The position numbers and the translations under genes were made by a program. The notes beneath the pieces are model-generated. The model was not told the origin of the DNA, ran no database searches, and was given only the letters and a program-made list of their open reading frames with translations. 64,000 bases of DNA from Sphingobacterium kitahiroshimense (GTDB lineage Bacteria > Bacteroidota > Bacteroidia > Sphingobacteriales > Sphingobacteriaceae), in the NCBI RefSeq assembly GCF_025961315.1, contig NZ_JAOQNK010000001.1, positions 1,054,001 to 1,118,000 on the forward strand, read 5' to 3'. Positions 36,944-45,534 of the stretch are shown piece after piece (positions within the stretch are counted from its first letter, which is position 1; every line of letters begins with the position of its first letter).

Positions 36944-37702
36944 TTACGGTATCACTACTTGATGAATGGTCAGCGCATTATACTGACCATTTGCCAAAGG
37001 ATAATAAGCACCGTTCACAAGCTGATAGTATCCTGTCCCCACAAGTACCAGAACACTTTTATCAGGATCATGAGCAAGTGTAGCCGCAATATCCAGATCC
37101 ATGGGTTGCATTTCACCAAGTTTGATATAAGCGGACCGTTGGATTACGGGACGCTTATCGGCTTCATCTCCCGAGAATTCCTGCAGAACCAGGGTGTACT
37201 GCACATGCGTCGCCCCACTCAACTTGGCGATATGCAAATTCGGGATCAGTTGCTCGCAGGATAAAAAACCTTCACCGCTAAAATTGTCAAAGGTTACCGA
37301 CAAAGGTTTTAAGGTGATGTTTTTTAAACTGGCGCGCTGATTACATTCTAGACCATTCAGCAATACCATGTTTTGCGGTACTAAAACGCGCTCCCCGCGG
37401 ACACTTATCGGATCCATCTGGATGACTTTTAACATCCGGCTTGCCAGCCTGGTACTGAATCTGTTGTCCGAATTTTCGAACAGCACATCCCGCAACAGAT
37501 CACGTAGCTTTTTGCTCTCCTGCTGTGCTCTGCCAAATTCACTGCCATTTTCACGTGTACGTGCAAATGCTGGATCATTGGCAATACGGTCTCCCGATAC
37601 ACCGGTCTTCATACGAGCCTGATAACCCACACTTTTTGATTTGTAAAAGGAAAGATCCCCGATCGTTCCATTTAATTTGATTAAACTTTCTACTCTTGCC
37701 AT
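36944..37702 (-). CDS. conserved hypothetical protein of Bacteroidota mobile loci
   Basis: 252 residues. N terminus MARVESLIKLNGTIGDLSFY then KSKSVGYQARMKTGVSGDRI is a pattern I associate with Bacteroidota hypothetical proteins near DUF5675-type genes. The second half is beta-rich (LQEFSGDEADKRPVI, VLVGTGYYQLVNGAYYPLANG). No signal peptide. A virion or tail-like structural protein is possible but unsupported. It is 138 bp upstream of the DUF5675 gene and likely part of the same module. Confidence 0.55.
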   Translation of the reverse strand: MARVESLIKLNGTIGDLSFYKSKSVGYQARMKTGVSGDRIANDPAFARTRENGSEFGRAQQESKKLRDLLRDVLFENSDNRFSTRLASRMLKVIQMDPISVRGERVLVPQNMVLLNGLECNQRASLKNITLKPLSVTFDNFSGEGFLSCEQLIPNLHIAKLSGATHVQYTLVLQEFSGDEADKRPVIQRSAYIKLGEMQPMDLDIAATLAHDPDKSVLVLVGTGYYQLVNGAYYPLANGQYNALTIHQVVIP

Positions 37703-37977
37703 AATAGTATTGTTTTGACACTGCTAAGATGATCATCAGTACAAAAGGATGGGGATCAAAAGCGTAGAAAAGGGGAAAAATACGGAATAATGATACTGAA
37801 TTGGCGCGATAAATTGACGAAAATGTACCTAAACGCGAATAAAACTATATTATATAGAAAAAACTTATCTTAGTAAATGAATAACCAATAACATCATTTT
37901 TCTGGAGAGGAATCAAACCTAATCTGCAAAGCTTAAGGACTTAAGTACGTTGTAAACTTGGACGCTGTACGGTTATA

Positions 37978-38086
37978 AAGCGTGGCATAAGCGTATGTAA
38001 AGCGTAGATAGAGCGTAGATACAGTGTAAAAACAGTATGTTTCACGCACTTAGCACACACTTACCACGCACTTAGCCTATGCGCAT
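37978..38086. repeat. iterated 11-bp repeat array
   Basis: Eleven-base units follow one another without gaps: AAGCGTGGCAT, AAGCGTATGTA, AAGCGTAGATA, GAGCGTAGATA, CAGTGTAAAAA from 37978, then CACGCACTTAG, CACACACTTAC, CACGCACTTAG from 38043 and CCTATGCGCAT. The second block has the opposite sense of the core (ACGC against GCGT). The period is one helical turn. The rest of the 544-bp gap (37703-38246) shows no gene. Confidence 0.8.
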
Positions 38087-38246
38087 ACTGTACATAGCCA
38101 AATAGACTTTACCCGTGCTCCATTACTGCTTTATACCTGCTTCACAGGTGGTTTGATAGGGAATGTTTGTCTACGGTCAGGACAATCATTAGCAAATCCA
38201 GATGATCTGATTATCAACAGATCATCCCTCTAAAAACCAGAATAAC

Positions 38247-38444
38247 ATGAAAAACAAATCTCGTTTATGCATTTACCCCAAAGAAGCAGCACTTATATTG
38301 GGACGTACAGAAAAACACACCTACAAAATCTTTCAGGCCATACGCGATTGCTACGGATTGAAATCAAACCAGTATGTCAGCATCAGTTTATTTGCAGACT
38401 ATACCGGATTGCCGGAAGAAGAAATTAGAAAATTATTGCTCTAA
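38247..38444 (+). CDS. small helix-turn-helix-like protein
   Basis: 65 residues (MKNKSRLCIYPKEAALILGR, QYVSISLFADYTGLPEEEIR). The segment KEAALILGRTEKHTYKIFQA resembles an excisionase/DNA-binding helix-turn-helix with a second helix pair at the end. It lies just downstream of the 11-bp repeat array, which could be its own operator or target. I do not recognise a named family. Confidence 0.55.
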   Translation: MKNKSRLCIYPKEAALILGRTEKHTYKIFQAIRDCYGLKSNQYVSISLFADYTGLPEEEIRKLLL

Positions 38445-38450
38445 TATGCT

Positions 38451-39629
38451 TTAAACTGAAACAGCTGGAGAGGACTGTTTCTCCCTATATTGATTCCATA
38501 CATACTGCAATATAATCCAGGAAAACACTTTTTTTATATACTCATGTTTCATTTCTATCGGTTCTTCCTGACCTCGAACTTTTACTTTAACAAGTTTAGA
38601 GCTCATGACTTCGTATGAAACAACCGATGTACCTGGGATAAGGTGATTGCGTGAGATCCGGACCATTCTTGGAAATACCCTGTTCATTTCTTCCAAAGAA
38701 CTTTCGTACACAGTGAACACTTCACCATCCAATAGATAGATATCCTGACAGAGCACACCTTCCCGATTTGCACCAAAAATAAAAGCAACATGCTCTTCTT
38801 TGATCACCCTGTCATTCAATTCACTGGCAAATTGATATCTACTAAGCGGATCATATTCATAAGGAACAATATCATTAAGTAAAATATACGATAGCTGCTG
38901 TATATGGTGCTCATCAAGTTCATGTGTTACAGATGTACTTTTGAGCACGATTTCTTTTGTCAGCCTATCAATCTCATCAGTCAACTGTCGTTCACGCAAT
39001 TCAGCTTGCGCCACATGTTTATCTGCATTAACTAAACTTATTTTCAATTCAGCATTGATACTATCCAAACTAGACTTTAATCCATCTAGCTCCTCCCTAT
39101 GTTTTAAATCAGCTTTTTCTAATAACATTTTTTGACGTACATCTCCATCTTTATGCCCATCCTTTAAAGTTTTTACCAGCACGGTTTTTTTATTAAGGTA
39201 AAAAGCATACATCCGTATTACCATAAATGCATTGCACAGAACCAATAAAAGGAGCATCAGCATTAAGTCACTGTTTACATGATCGTGCTGAAATATAGCA
39301 GGACCATAAAAAAACCTTATTAAACCCACACCACAGATAAAAGGCAAAATGACTCCAAAGAAAGTATGATAAAAACTGGCATGTAATACGTTAGTCTCCC
39401 AGAGCCGTAAACGAAACACATAGAATGCGACAACATTTACGATCGTCAGCAACAAACCACCGATTACAAAGGTTTTAAGCATGACCTTCATTACTGGCTT
39501 ACTGAAAATATAACTCATTGACATATCATCGAATGGAAACAAAGATGCCATGACCATAGCAATGGCAATGCAGATAACGAAAATACGCCAACTGATAATT
39601 TTAAAATATGTTTTGATATAACTATTCAT
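38451..39629 (-). CDS. membrane-anchored LytTR-domain transcriptional regulator
   Basis: 392 residues. Four membrane helices in about 10-165 (ISWRIFVICIAIAMVMASLF, LMLLLLVLCNAFMVIRMYAF), a long coiled coil near 180-240 (ADLKHREELDGLKSSLDSIN), and a C-terminal LytTR-like domain near 280-372 (LLDGEVFTVYESSLEEMNRV, RMVRISRNHLIPGT). Unlike the two-component pair at 13.6-15.4 kb it has no receiver or kinase, so it would be a one-component membrane regulator. It converges with the small gene at 38247. Target and signal are unknown. Confidence 0.75.
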   Translation of the reverse strand: MNSYIKTYFKIISWRIFVICIAIAMVMASLFPFDDMSMSYIFSKPVMKVMLKTFVIGGLLLTIVNVVAFYVFRLRLWETNVLHASFYHTFFGVILPFICGVGLIRFFYGPAIFQHDHVNSDLMLMLLLLVLCNAFMVIRMYAFYLNKKTVLVKTLKDGHKDGDVRQKMLLEKADLKHREELDGLKSSLDSINAELKISLVNADKHVAQAELRERQLTDEIDRLTKEIVLKSTSVTHELDEHHIQQLSYILLNDIVPYEYDPLSRYQFASELNDRVIKEEHVAFIFGANREGVLCQDIYLLDGEVFTVYESSLEEMNRVFPRMVRISRNHLIPGTSVVSYEVMSSKLVKVKVRGQEEPIEMKHEYIKKVFSWIILQYVWNQYREKQSSPAVSV

Positions 39630-39899
39630 GCACTGGTTTAAGTTGTCAAATTGGATTACTTATGACCAGCGGTTAACAAACCATAAGTAAAAAGAAATAT
39701 AAAAATATTTAAAAATTTCGACATTTAGAGTAACAATTTCGCAACCACTAAAAAGCGAATCACGTAATTGATGAAAAAAAAACAGGCGTTAAGCTATCAA
39801 AACAGCACCTAAAATGCAAGAAACTATCGGTTCGATAAAATAAACTGCCGATTCGATTTTTCCAATACGTTATTTCAGGTGTTTTTTTAAATCGAAGCA

Positions 39900-39907
39900 T
39901 ATCTTTG
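39900..39907 (+). promoter_or_regulatory. putative -7 element (TATCTTTG)
   Basis: TATCTTTG fits TAnnTTTG and lies 31 bp before the ATG at 39939. No good -33 TTG is seen. The 309-bp gap 39630-39938 shows nothing else that I can name. Confidence 0.35.
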
Positions 39908-39938
39908 AAGGTAATATTTAACATAAATCTAAACAATA

Positions 39939-40316
39939 ATGACAGATCAATTTCCCTTCAATCAGGTAGGAGCTACAGATTGGAGAACTGCCCTTTACGC
40001 AGCTACTCAAACTGTTATAGATGTCGAAAAACAGTTTATTCAAACCGGTTTTATCAATTGGTTACCGCAACGATTTCAACTCAGTACCGATCAATTTCAA
40101 TACGCCGTATCTTTAGGTCCACAGGCACAACAATCTATTGCCAATTCGCTTATTACTGCTATTGATAACAGAGCAACTATAGTATTGGTAAACGATGCCC
40201 AAAGAAAAGGACAAGGAAATAGCAAGACCGCCAACTCGACGCAAAGCTTCGTTCCAGATCCAGAAATACCAGAAACAAGCATGATGGTGCTCACCTTTTC
40301 ATTCTCATATCTGTAA
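39939..40316 (+). CDS. small hypothetical protein
   Basis: 125 residues without signal peptide or membrane helix (MTDQFPFNQVGATDWRTALY, FQLSTDQFQYAVSLGPQAQQ). Gln-, Thr- and Asn-rich, ending in beta strands with a hydrophobic end (MMVLTFSFSYL). I do not recognise it. It is 4 bp before the next gene's earliest possible start, so the two are probably one transcript. Confidence 0.55.
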   Translation: MTDQFPFNQVGATDWRTALYAATQTVIDVEKQFIQTGFINWLPQRFQLSTDQFQYAVSLGPQAQQSIANSLITAIDNRATIVLVNDAQRKGQGNSKTANSTQSFVPDPEIPETSMMVLTFSFSYL

Positions 40317-40335
40317 ACAATTGGATAGTCTAAAT

Positions 40336-40884
40336 ATGGAAAGAACAAACTATCATAACCTATTATTTGAAATATTGCATGAACTCGCTCCTGTGCCACC
40401 CGATTTATGGTCAAGCATATTAGCCGTTGTCGAAATCAGATCCTATAAAAAAAACCGGCAACTTCAGGCCAAGCTATTGGATCTGCATATTGTACTGGAA
40501 GGCATCATCATCAAACGCTGGGATGACGCTGGGCCTCTCCAAAATGATGTTATCGACTTTATCTCAAAAAAACAATTTATTCTTCATATTGAAGATGTTG
40601 ATGGCAGTTATTTTAAAACAGATAGCGATGTCGTGACGGCTTTCATTAGCCGAAAGAACATCATCAAGCTCATGGAAGAGCACCCCATTTTTGCAAACCA
40701 TTCAAATTATTTAATTGCGACAGTATTGAATCGTAGATCGTTCAGAGGGAGACTTCTCAAAATGCCTGCAAAAGACCGAAAAACAACTTTTGGAAAAGAA
40801 TATACAGAAGCAAATTTTCATTGCAGTATAAGCGATAAAAGTTCATTTTTAGGAATAAGCGCCTCTTACTACAGCACAATTTAG
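40336..40884 (+). CDS. Crp/Fnr-like cyclic-nucleotide-binding-fold protein lacking a DNA-binding domain
   Basis: 182 residues from the ATG at 40336; a TTG at 40321 is an alternative start. The pattern of a cNMP-binding domain is seen across 20-130 (IRSYKKNRQLQAKLLDLHIV, EGIIIKRW, SDVVTAFISRKN), followed by an HPIFANHSNYLIATVLNRR helix. Bacteroidota Crp-like proteins usually end in a helix-turn-helix; here the C-terminal 40 residues do not show a clear one. The fold call is moderate and the regulatory role is inferred. Confidence 0.5.
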   Translation: MERTNYHNLLFEILHELAPVPPDLWSSILAVVEIRSYKKNRQLQAKLLDLHIVLEGIIIKRWDDAGPLQNDVIDFISKKQFILHIEDVDGSYFKTDSDVVTAFISRKNIIKLMEEHPIFANHSNYLIATVLNRRSFRGRLLKMPAKDRKTTFGKEYTEANFHCSISDKSSFLGISASYYSTI

Positions 40885-41305
40885 GCTTCTATAGACAACT
40901 GCAGCCTCAAGTTAAAGATGCAGTTGTCTATCTTAAATAAGAATTTTTTTTTTGCAAGACCCCTCCTTACTGCAAATCATTTCCAAGTATGGCTACAGCA
41001 CTCAAAAAAAGCATAATCTTAGATTTTAAAGAATTAAATCATCAAAATCGAAGATCATTTTCTCGAAAATCGTAGATGAAAACCTCAAATATCTAAGATC
41101 CAAACCGGCCTTCTTGCCATTATCTTTACTTCAGTAGATCGGTACAATAAATACAGATGTCTCCTCTCCCATCTGTGTTTACCTACCAGATTGAAAAAAA
41201 AGATGCAATAGAGGTGAACTTGAAACAAAAAAGCCACATACGATTATCATAAAAGCTGTACCCAAAGGTTCACCCATTGCGTCTCAACCCAGAATAAACT
41301 TAATT
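40885..41305. other. intergenic region with one inverted repeat
   Basis: 421 bp, AT-rich. ATCTTAGAT near 41027 and ATCTAAGAT near 41091 form a long-range inverted repeat. No open frame with coding character was seen. It should hold the promoter of the AraC-like gene at 41306. Confidence 0.4.
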
Positions 41306-42295
41306 ATGAGACGAACCATTATCCTAAATCAACCTCCTGGTGTTCGGGAGATAGCCCAACCAGACCTGAGGGTCACTTATCCAATACGTCATGCCGACAC
41401 AAAGTATTGGACCTACAGAGACAACAGTTATGCTATACAAACCTTTGATGGACGGTATGCCTACATCTATTACTATGAATTCTGGATCAGCACAGCAATG
41501 TCCCTATCTTTCACTTCTGAGGCTCCAGACCTGTATTTGTGTTATCCCTTAGTGAGCAATGGAGAGCATCCGCTCGTTTTACATGAAGATAACGGACAGT
41601 CGTCAGTGCATTTTCAGCAGGATCGTGCCTGCTACCTGTATCTGCCCGAGACCGAAATGACGGTCAAACTACCTGTAGGCCATCATATCATTATTGGAAT
41701 CACACTGGATGCCGGACTATTCAGACCGCATCTAGAACGCAGCTTTGAATTTGTGATGGCACTGGTATATGCCAAACGGACAGGTGATCGCAAACCCCTT
41801 CAAAGTATAGACTTTAAAATCGGTCCGTTGACGCGCACTGAAATCTTAAATCTGTTCAGTAAGATCAACCCCAAAGTTATGGAAAATGAATATGTACTGG
41901 TCCATCATCAGATCTATCTAATCACCTTATCCAGACTCAAGATCATCACCGAAACAACCGAGATAAACAATACAGTAACTCTTGTCGATCAAGCCCGTGC
42001 TTATCTGCAACTCACGGTGAGCAAGTTTGGGGCAAAAGCCCTGATTAAAGATATTGCAAAAAGCCTACAGGTCGATCAGGATCGTTTAACTCGCTTGCAC
42101 CAGGAGTATTACGACTGTAGCTTACAGGCATATCGCAACGAATTGTTGCTTCAGCGCATCATAAAACAGCTGGAAGATTATCCCAACCAGTTTGGTACGC
42201 TGGCCGAAGAGCTCAATTTCGCAGGGCATAGCGAACTCAACCGTTTTTTTAGAAATATGACAGGCAAGTCCGTAGGACAGTTTAAAAAAACTTAA
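41306..42295 (+). CDS. AraC-like transcriptional regulator
   Basis: 329 residues. N-terminal half YYEFWISTAMSLSFTSEAPD and VHFQQDRACYLYLPETEMTV is a ligand-sensing-like region. The C-terminal part near 230-329 has AraC-type helices (LIKDIAKSLQVDQDRLTRLH, FGTLAEELNFAGHSELNRFF, then NMTGKSVGQFKKT). It is followed after 11 bp by a hypothetical gene on the same strand. No target is obvious. Confidence 0.75.
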   Translation: MRRTIILNQPPGVREIAQPDLRVTYPIRHADTKYWTYRDNSYAIQTFDGRYAYIYYYEFWISTAMSLSFTSEAPDLYLCYPLVSNGEHPLVLHEDNGQSSVHFQQDRACYLYLPETEMTVKLPVGHHIIIGITLDAGLFRPHLERSFEFVMALVYAKRTGDRKPLQSIDFKIGPLTRTEILNLFSKINPKVMENEYVLVHHQIYLITLSRLKIITETTEINNTVTLVDQARAYLQLTVSKFGAKALIKDIAKSLQVDQDRLTRLHQEYYDCSLQAYRNELLLQRIIKQLEDYPNQFGTLAEELNFAGHSELNRFFRNMTGKSVGQFKKT

Positions 42296-42306
42296 TTCTC
42301 CCTAGT

Positions 42307-43197
42307 ATGGTACAACATTATTTCAAAACTCTACCTGATAAAAGGATAAAAGCTATACTCCGCAAGATACATCTTCAAGTGCCGCACTTAATGAAAATAC
42401 TTGCACCCAAAGGGTGGAAAGAATCAAAGTATCATCAACAGATTCTCAATTTTCAACAACAGGCTTATCGCGAATATCTTACAGCTTTATTCGCAGAGAA
42501 AAACGAAAACAATTACATTAACAAGCAAAACATGGATCAATTCACCTTTCTCAATGAATATGCCATCAGCCTTGAAGAGTACCATTACTTCCAATATCCA
42601 GGAATTTATCAGGATAAGGAAGAAGCGTTTTATCTGCTGTTTTTGTTGCTCTATGACATCTGTACAGAAGGTTTCTTATTATACCAGCATCAAAATACAA
42701 CTGATATAATGCATTACTACCTCCCATATACTGATGTGGAAGAAATAGTTTTAAAGATTGCCGGTGAGCAGAGTCCTATTTCTGAGGAAGATATTCAGTT
42801 CTTTTTTTTAAATGATATACCTATAGACTGGGATGATATGGATCGGTTCAATTGCCTGCAATTAGTATTTGAAATACTACAGGAAGAACAATACGTCTGG
42901 CATCATATCGACGCTGAATTGATGCATATAGCTATCTGCTACCAAGAACATAGTTATATTGAACATAGCGCATTATCCATTTATGAAAAAAGTTTGCAAA
43001 AGCATCAAATCACGAAAACTATTCAGAAATATCTAAAATCCTACCAACATACATTTGTAGATCCTTTCGACTTTGCTGGCATCATTTCGCTTTACAATCG
43101 TCAAAAAATAAATTATGCTGTACTAGCTTATGTACATTGTTACCAAGCTTTTCCAGTAGGTTATCCTTATCAAGTATATCATTACCAGAACGATTGA
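42307..43197 (+). CDS. hypothetical protein, helical
   Basis: 296 residues, no signal peptide or membrane helix. Rich in Tyr, Gln and His (EYHYFQYPGIYQDKEEAFYL, QYVWHHIDAELMHIAICYQE). It resembles no family I know. It follows the AraC-like gene by 11 bp and is probably cotranscribed. The two might form a sensing unit; that is inference from spacing only. Confidence 0.5.
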   Translation: MVQHYFKTLPDKRIKAILRKIHLQVPHLMKILAPKGWKESKYHQQILNFQQQAYREYLTALFAEKNENNYINKQNMDQFTFLNEYAISLEEYHYFQYPGIYQDKEEAFYLLFLLLYDICTEGFLLYQHQNTTDIMHYYLPYTDVEEIVLKIAGEQSPISEEDIQFFFLNDIPIDWDDMDRFNCLQLVFEILQEEQYVWHHIDAELMHIAICYQEHSYIEHSALSIYEKSLQKHQITKTIQKYLKSYQHTFVDPFDFAGIISLYNRQKINYAVLAYVHCYQAFPVGYPYQVYHYQND

Positions 43198-43420
43198 TTG
43201 GCAGAACGCAAGTATTGAAACGGAAACTGCATAATCAACAAACGGATTCTACCTAACGTTCACCTGCATCGCCAACTTATCTTTGATATAGATTCAAATG
43301 AGGGTTAGAAAGTGAGATGGTTAATGAGTTAGATAGATTGGAAAGTGAGAAGGTTATAAAGTTAAATAATAAAAATTACGTTGGTTTTTTAATTGAAATA
43401 ATGTCATGATGAACAGAACA

Positions 43421-43552
43421 GGTATCAAAAGATACCGTCGCAAATTTGCGACATTCCCCGGTGGCCGGGGCAGGAAATAAAAGTCCACTTTAATAGTAAA
43501 AGCCCCCAATGCGCGGAAGCTTTTACGTGGCCATCCTTCAACACGTAGGATG
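43421..43552 (+). ncRNA. array of five consecutive hairpins, candidate structured RNA or leader
   Basis: GGTATC-AAAA-GATACC (43421-43436) is followed directly by GTCGCAAATTTGCGAC (43437-43452), then CCCCGG-TGG-CCGGGG (43456-43470), then AAAAGC...GCTTTT (43498-43524), then CATCCT...AGGATG (43532-43552). The block is GC-rich against AT-rich flanks and ends 70 bp before the first 74-residue gene. It matches no riboswitch class I can name. The rest of 43198-43621 is AT-rich. Confidence 0.45.
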
Positions 43553-43621
43553 ATCGATTTGAACCGATATGAATATACGAAATATTTATATCAATTTTTG
43601 AAAATAAAAAATTTAACAATT

Positions 43622-43846
43622 ATGAGTTGGTTTAATTTCACGGGTTCAAACCCGTCAAATCCCGCACATTATACATTATTACCAGGAACACCTTCATGTA
43701 ATGCACCCACACAACAAATGTGTGCTTTGCAGGCGATGAACGATGGTGCCGGTAATCCAGTTATTACGGATGCTCTGAAAAATGAAATTATTAATTCATT
43801 ACAGAACCAGGTAAATGGGGTAAATGTAAATTTGAAAACGAGGTAG
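43622..43846 (+). CDS. 74-residue two-cysteine protein, first of a tandem pair
   Basis: 74 residues (MSWFNFTGSNPSNPAHYTLL ...). Cysteines at 26 and 34 flank a proline-rich turn (CNAPTQQMC). The second half is an amphipathic helix (DALKNEIINSLQNQVNGV). No signal peptide. The following gene encodes a paralogue of the same length with the same cysteines. It stands next to an oppositely oriented TlpA-like/SusD/SusC operon. A secreted peptide, RiPP-like precursor or small structural protein are all possible; none is shown. The upstream in-frame ATG at 43550 lies in the hairpin region and is rejected. Confidence 0.65.
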   Translation: MSWFNFTGSNPSNPAHYTLLPGTPSCNAPTQQMCALQAMNDGAGNPVITDALKNEIINSLQNQVNGVNVNLKTR

Positions 43847-43891
43847 GGCGTTTAATTAACCTATCAACATAAGCGTTTGCTACATAAGTAA

Positions 43892-43918
43892 TAGGGTATG
43901 ACGACGAGTCATACCCTA
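43892..43918 (+). terminator. hairpin after the first 74-residue gene
   Basis: TAGGGTATGAC (43892-43902) and GTCATACCCTA (43908-43918), 11-bp perfect stem, 5-nt loop. A related hairpin (GGGGTATGAT) follows the second copy, so the duplicated unit includes it. Confidence 0.6.
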
Positions 43919-43946
43919 AATGATTCAACATTTTAATATAATAATT

Positions 43947-44171
43947 ATGAATTGGTTCAAACTAACGGGTCCAAACCCATCAAATCCCGCACATTATATT
44001 TTAGTAGTTTCCGTACCTATATGTCCAGCACCTCCACAGAAACTTTGTGCTATTTATGCCATGAATGATGGAAATAATCAACCAGTTATCAGTGACGAAC
44101 TGAAGAACGAGATCATCAATGCATTGCAGAATGAAATAAATACGACAAACGTACTATTGGAGGCTAGATAG
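43947..44171 (+). CDS. 74-residue two-cysteine protein, second of a tandem pair
   Basis: 74 residues (MNWFKLTGPNPSNPAHYILV ...), clearly paralogous to the gene at 43622: shared TG.NPSNPAHY, cysteines at 26 and 34 (CPAPPQKLC), AMNDG, PVI.D.LKNEIIN.LQN. The nucleotide similarity is highest over the first 60 bases, including the AATTATGA start context. The pair arose by tandem duplication. Function unknown; see the entry for the first copy. Confidence 0.65.
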   Translation: MNWFKLTGPNPSNPAHYILVVSVPICPAPPQKLCAIYAMNDGNNQPVISDELKNEIINALQNEINTTNVLLEAR

Positions 44172-44217
44172 TTCAGTAATTTCAAAAAAGATTGTCTACG
44201 ACCTATCATAGTAAGGA

Positions 44218-44243
44218 GGGGTATGATCTCACCATCATACCCC
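44218..44243. terminator. bidirectional terminator hairpin
   Basis: GGGGTATGAT (44218-44227) pairs with ATCATACCCC (44234-44243), 6-nt loop, then a T-rich run. It lies between the second 74-residue gene and the convergent TlpA-like gene. Confidence 0.75.
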
Positions 44244-44254
44244 TTCTATTTTAA

Positions 44255-45514
44255 TTATTCATTTACCTCCTCAATCACCAATACTTCTTGCATTCCTCTA
44301 CCTAAAATCGCCTCTATTCCATAAGCTGCCAATTGTGCATTCAATTCTTCTAAAGTTTCATAGTCACCAATTATAATCTCCTCTTTGCTATTGACTAAGT
44401 CAAGAACTGGTGGGAATTTTTCACCAAGATCAGTCATAACAGCTAGCACAGAGCTATTGGCAAAGTTCATCTTAGATTCCGAACTATTGCCCGTATATGC
44501 TTTTATGGGACATGGCTGTAAAATAAGACAGTCTATTTCTTGCATTGTTTTATAAGAACGAATACCGAAAAAACTGTGAAGATCATTCAGCACCAACCGT
44601 GATTGAGCAGAATCACTTCTTTGAACCCGATCCAAACGCTCATAAGATATGCCATTTTTTAAAGACCAAGCCTCTCCTTCCTTAGAAAAATCCTGATAAC
44701 GATTTGGATCTTTTACTTTAAGGACTAACCTTTCAGCTCTCGGAATATAATTTACCTTCTTTACTTTTGCCCAGTTAAATAGTATTGCACTATAAATTGA
44801 AACATTGTAAAACGAAGTTTTGATCAAACCTGATATACTATCCTGCTTGATGACTAGTGACTGAAAAGGAACTCCGTTTTGGTAGCCCGAAATCCAAACT
44901 CCTTCTTTCATCTTCGGGCTCTCGTCTGATTGTTGTCCTACTAAATTTCCTTTACCAAAGTCATTTTTTAATGGTATGTCAATCGAACCTGTATTAAATA
45001 GCTTCAAAATATTTTCTTCGGTGATCAAATTGCTTACAGCGATAGCATGAACTTTTCCCTTAAACAAGAATACGACATGCGGAACACCTTTATGCGGAAA
45101 GAGCTGCTTAAGATATACATCAGAATAGATGACGGGCAAATTGACTTTATTTTCTTTCAAAAATGCATTTTTTGCAAAGAAATCGTCTAAAGTAGCCTTA
45201 TTCTGCCATCCAACCGTAATGATCTGCAGTTTATCTTTCAATTTGTCCTGCAGTTTTTGCAACTTGGGCATCGTCTGTATGCAAGTACCACAAAAAGTAT
45301 CAAAGAAATCCAATATGACAACCTTATCTTTCAGTTTTTTCCAATCAATTGTTTTATCCAAGCCGCGCATTACTTCCACAGCAGTTGGAGGGATAAATGC
45401 ATCTCCTACTCTAAGGGATTTACTCAAATCTACTTTTTTATCAGTTTGTGCTTGTGTTATACACACTGGTGTGAGTATGCAGAATAAAAGTGCGATCAAT
45501 TTTAAATGTTTCAT
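44255..45514 (-). CDS. TlpA-like thioredoxin-fold protein with C-terminal DUF3738-like domain
   Basis: 419 residues. Signal peptide at 1-22 (LIALLFCILTPVCITQAQ). A TlpA/AhpC thioredoxin fold near 35-170 with the CGTC redox pair at C75/C78 (FFDTFCGTCIQTMPKLQKLQ) and the cis-Pro region GVPHVVFLFKG. The second half resembles DUF3738 (soil-associated TIGR03435-type), ending LAAYGIEAILGRGMQEVLVIE. It would reduce disulfides or bind a thiol ligand in the periplasm. It is last in the SusC-SusD operon by order of transcription. Confidence 0.85.
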   Translation of the reverse strand: MKHLKLIALLFCILTPVCITQAQTDKKVDLSKSLRVGDAFIPPTAVEVMRGLDKTIDWKKLKDKVVILDFFDTFCGTCIQTMPKLQKLQDKLKDKLQIITVGWQNKATLDDFFAKNAFLKENKVNLPVIYSDVYLKQLFPHKGVPHVVFLFKGKVHAIAVSNLITEENILKLFNTGSIDIPLKNDFGKGNLVGQQSDESPKMKEGVWISGYQNGVPFQSLVIKQDSISGLIKTSFYNVSIYSAILFNWAKVKKVNYIPRAERLVLKVKDPNRYQDFSKEGEAWSLKNGISYERLDRVQRSDSAQSRLVLNDLHSFFGIRSYKTMQEIDCLILQPCPIKAYTGNSSESKMNFANSSVLAVMTDLGEKFPPVLDLVNSKEEIIIGDYETLEELNAQLAAYGIEAILGRGMQEVLVIEEVNE

Positions 45515-45534
45515 ATTTGTTTTTTTATAAATGT

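Noticed and set aside
43550..43621. 24-codon N-terminal extension of the first 74-residue gene
   Set aside because: It overlaps the last hairpin, and the second copy has no such extension.
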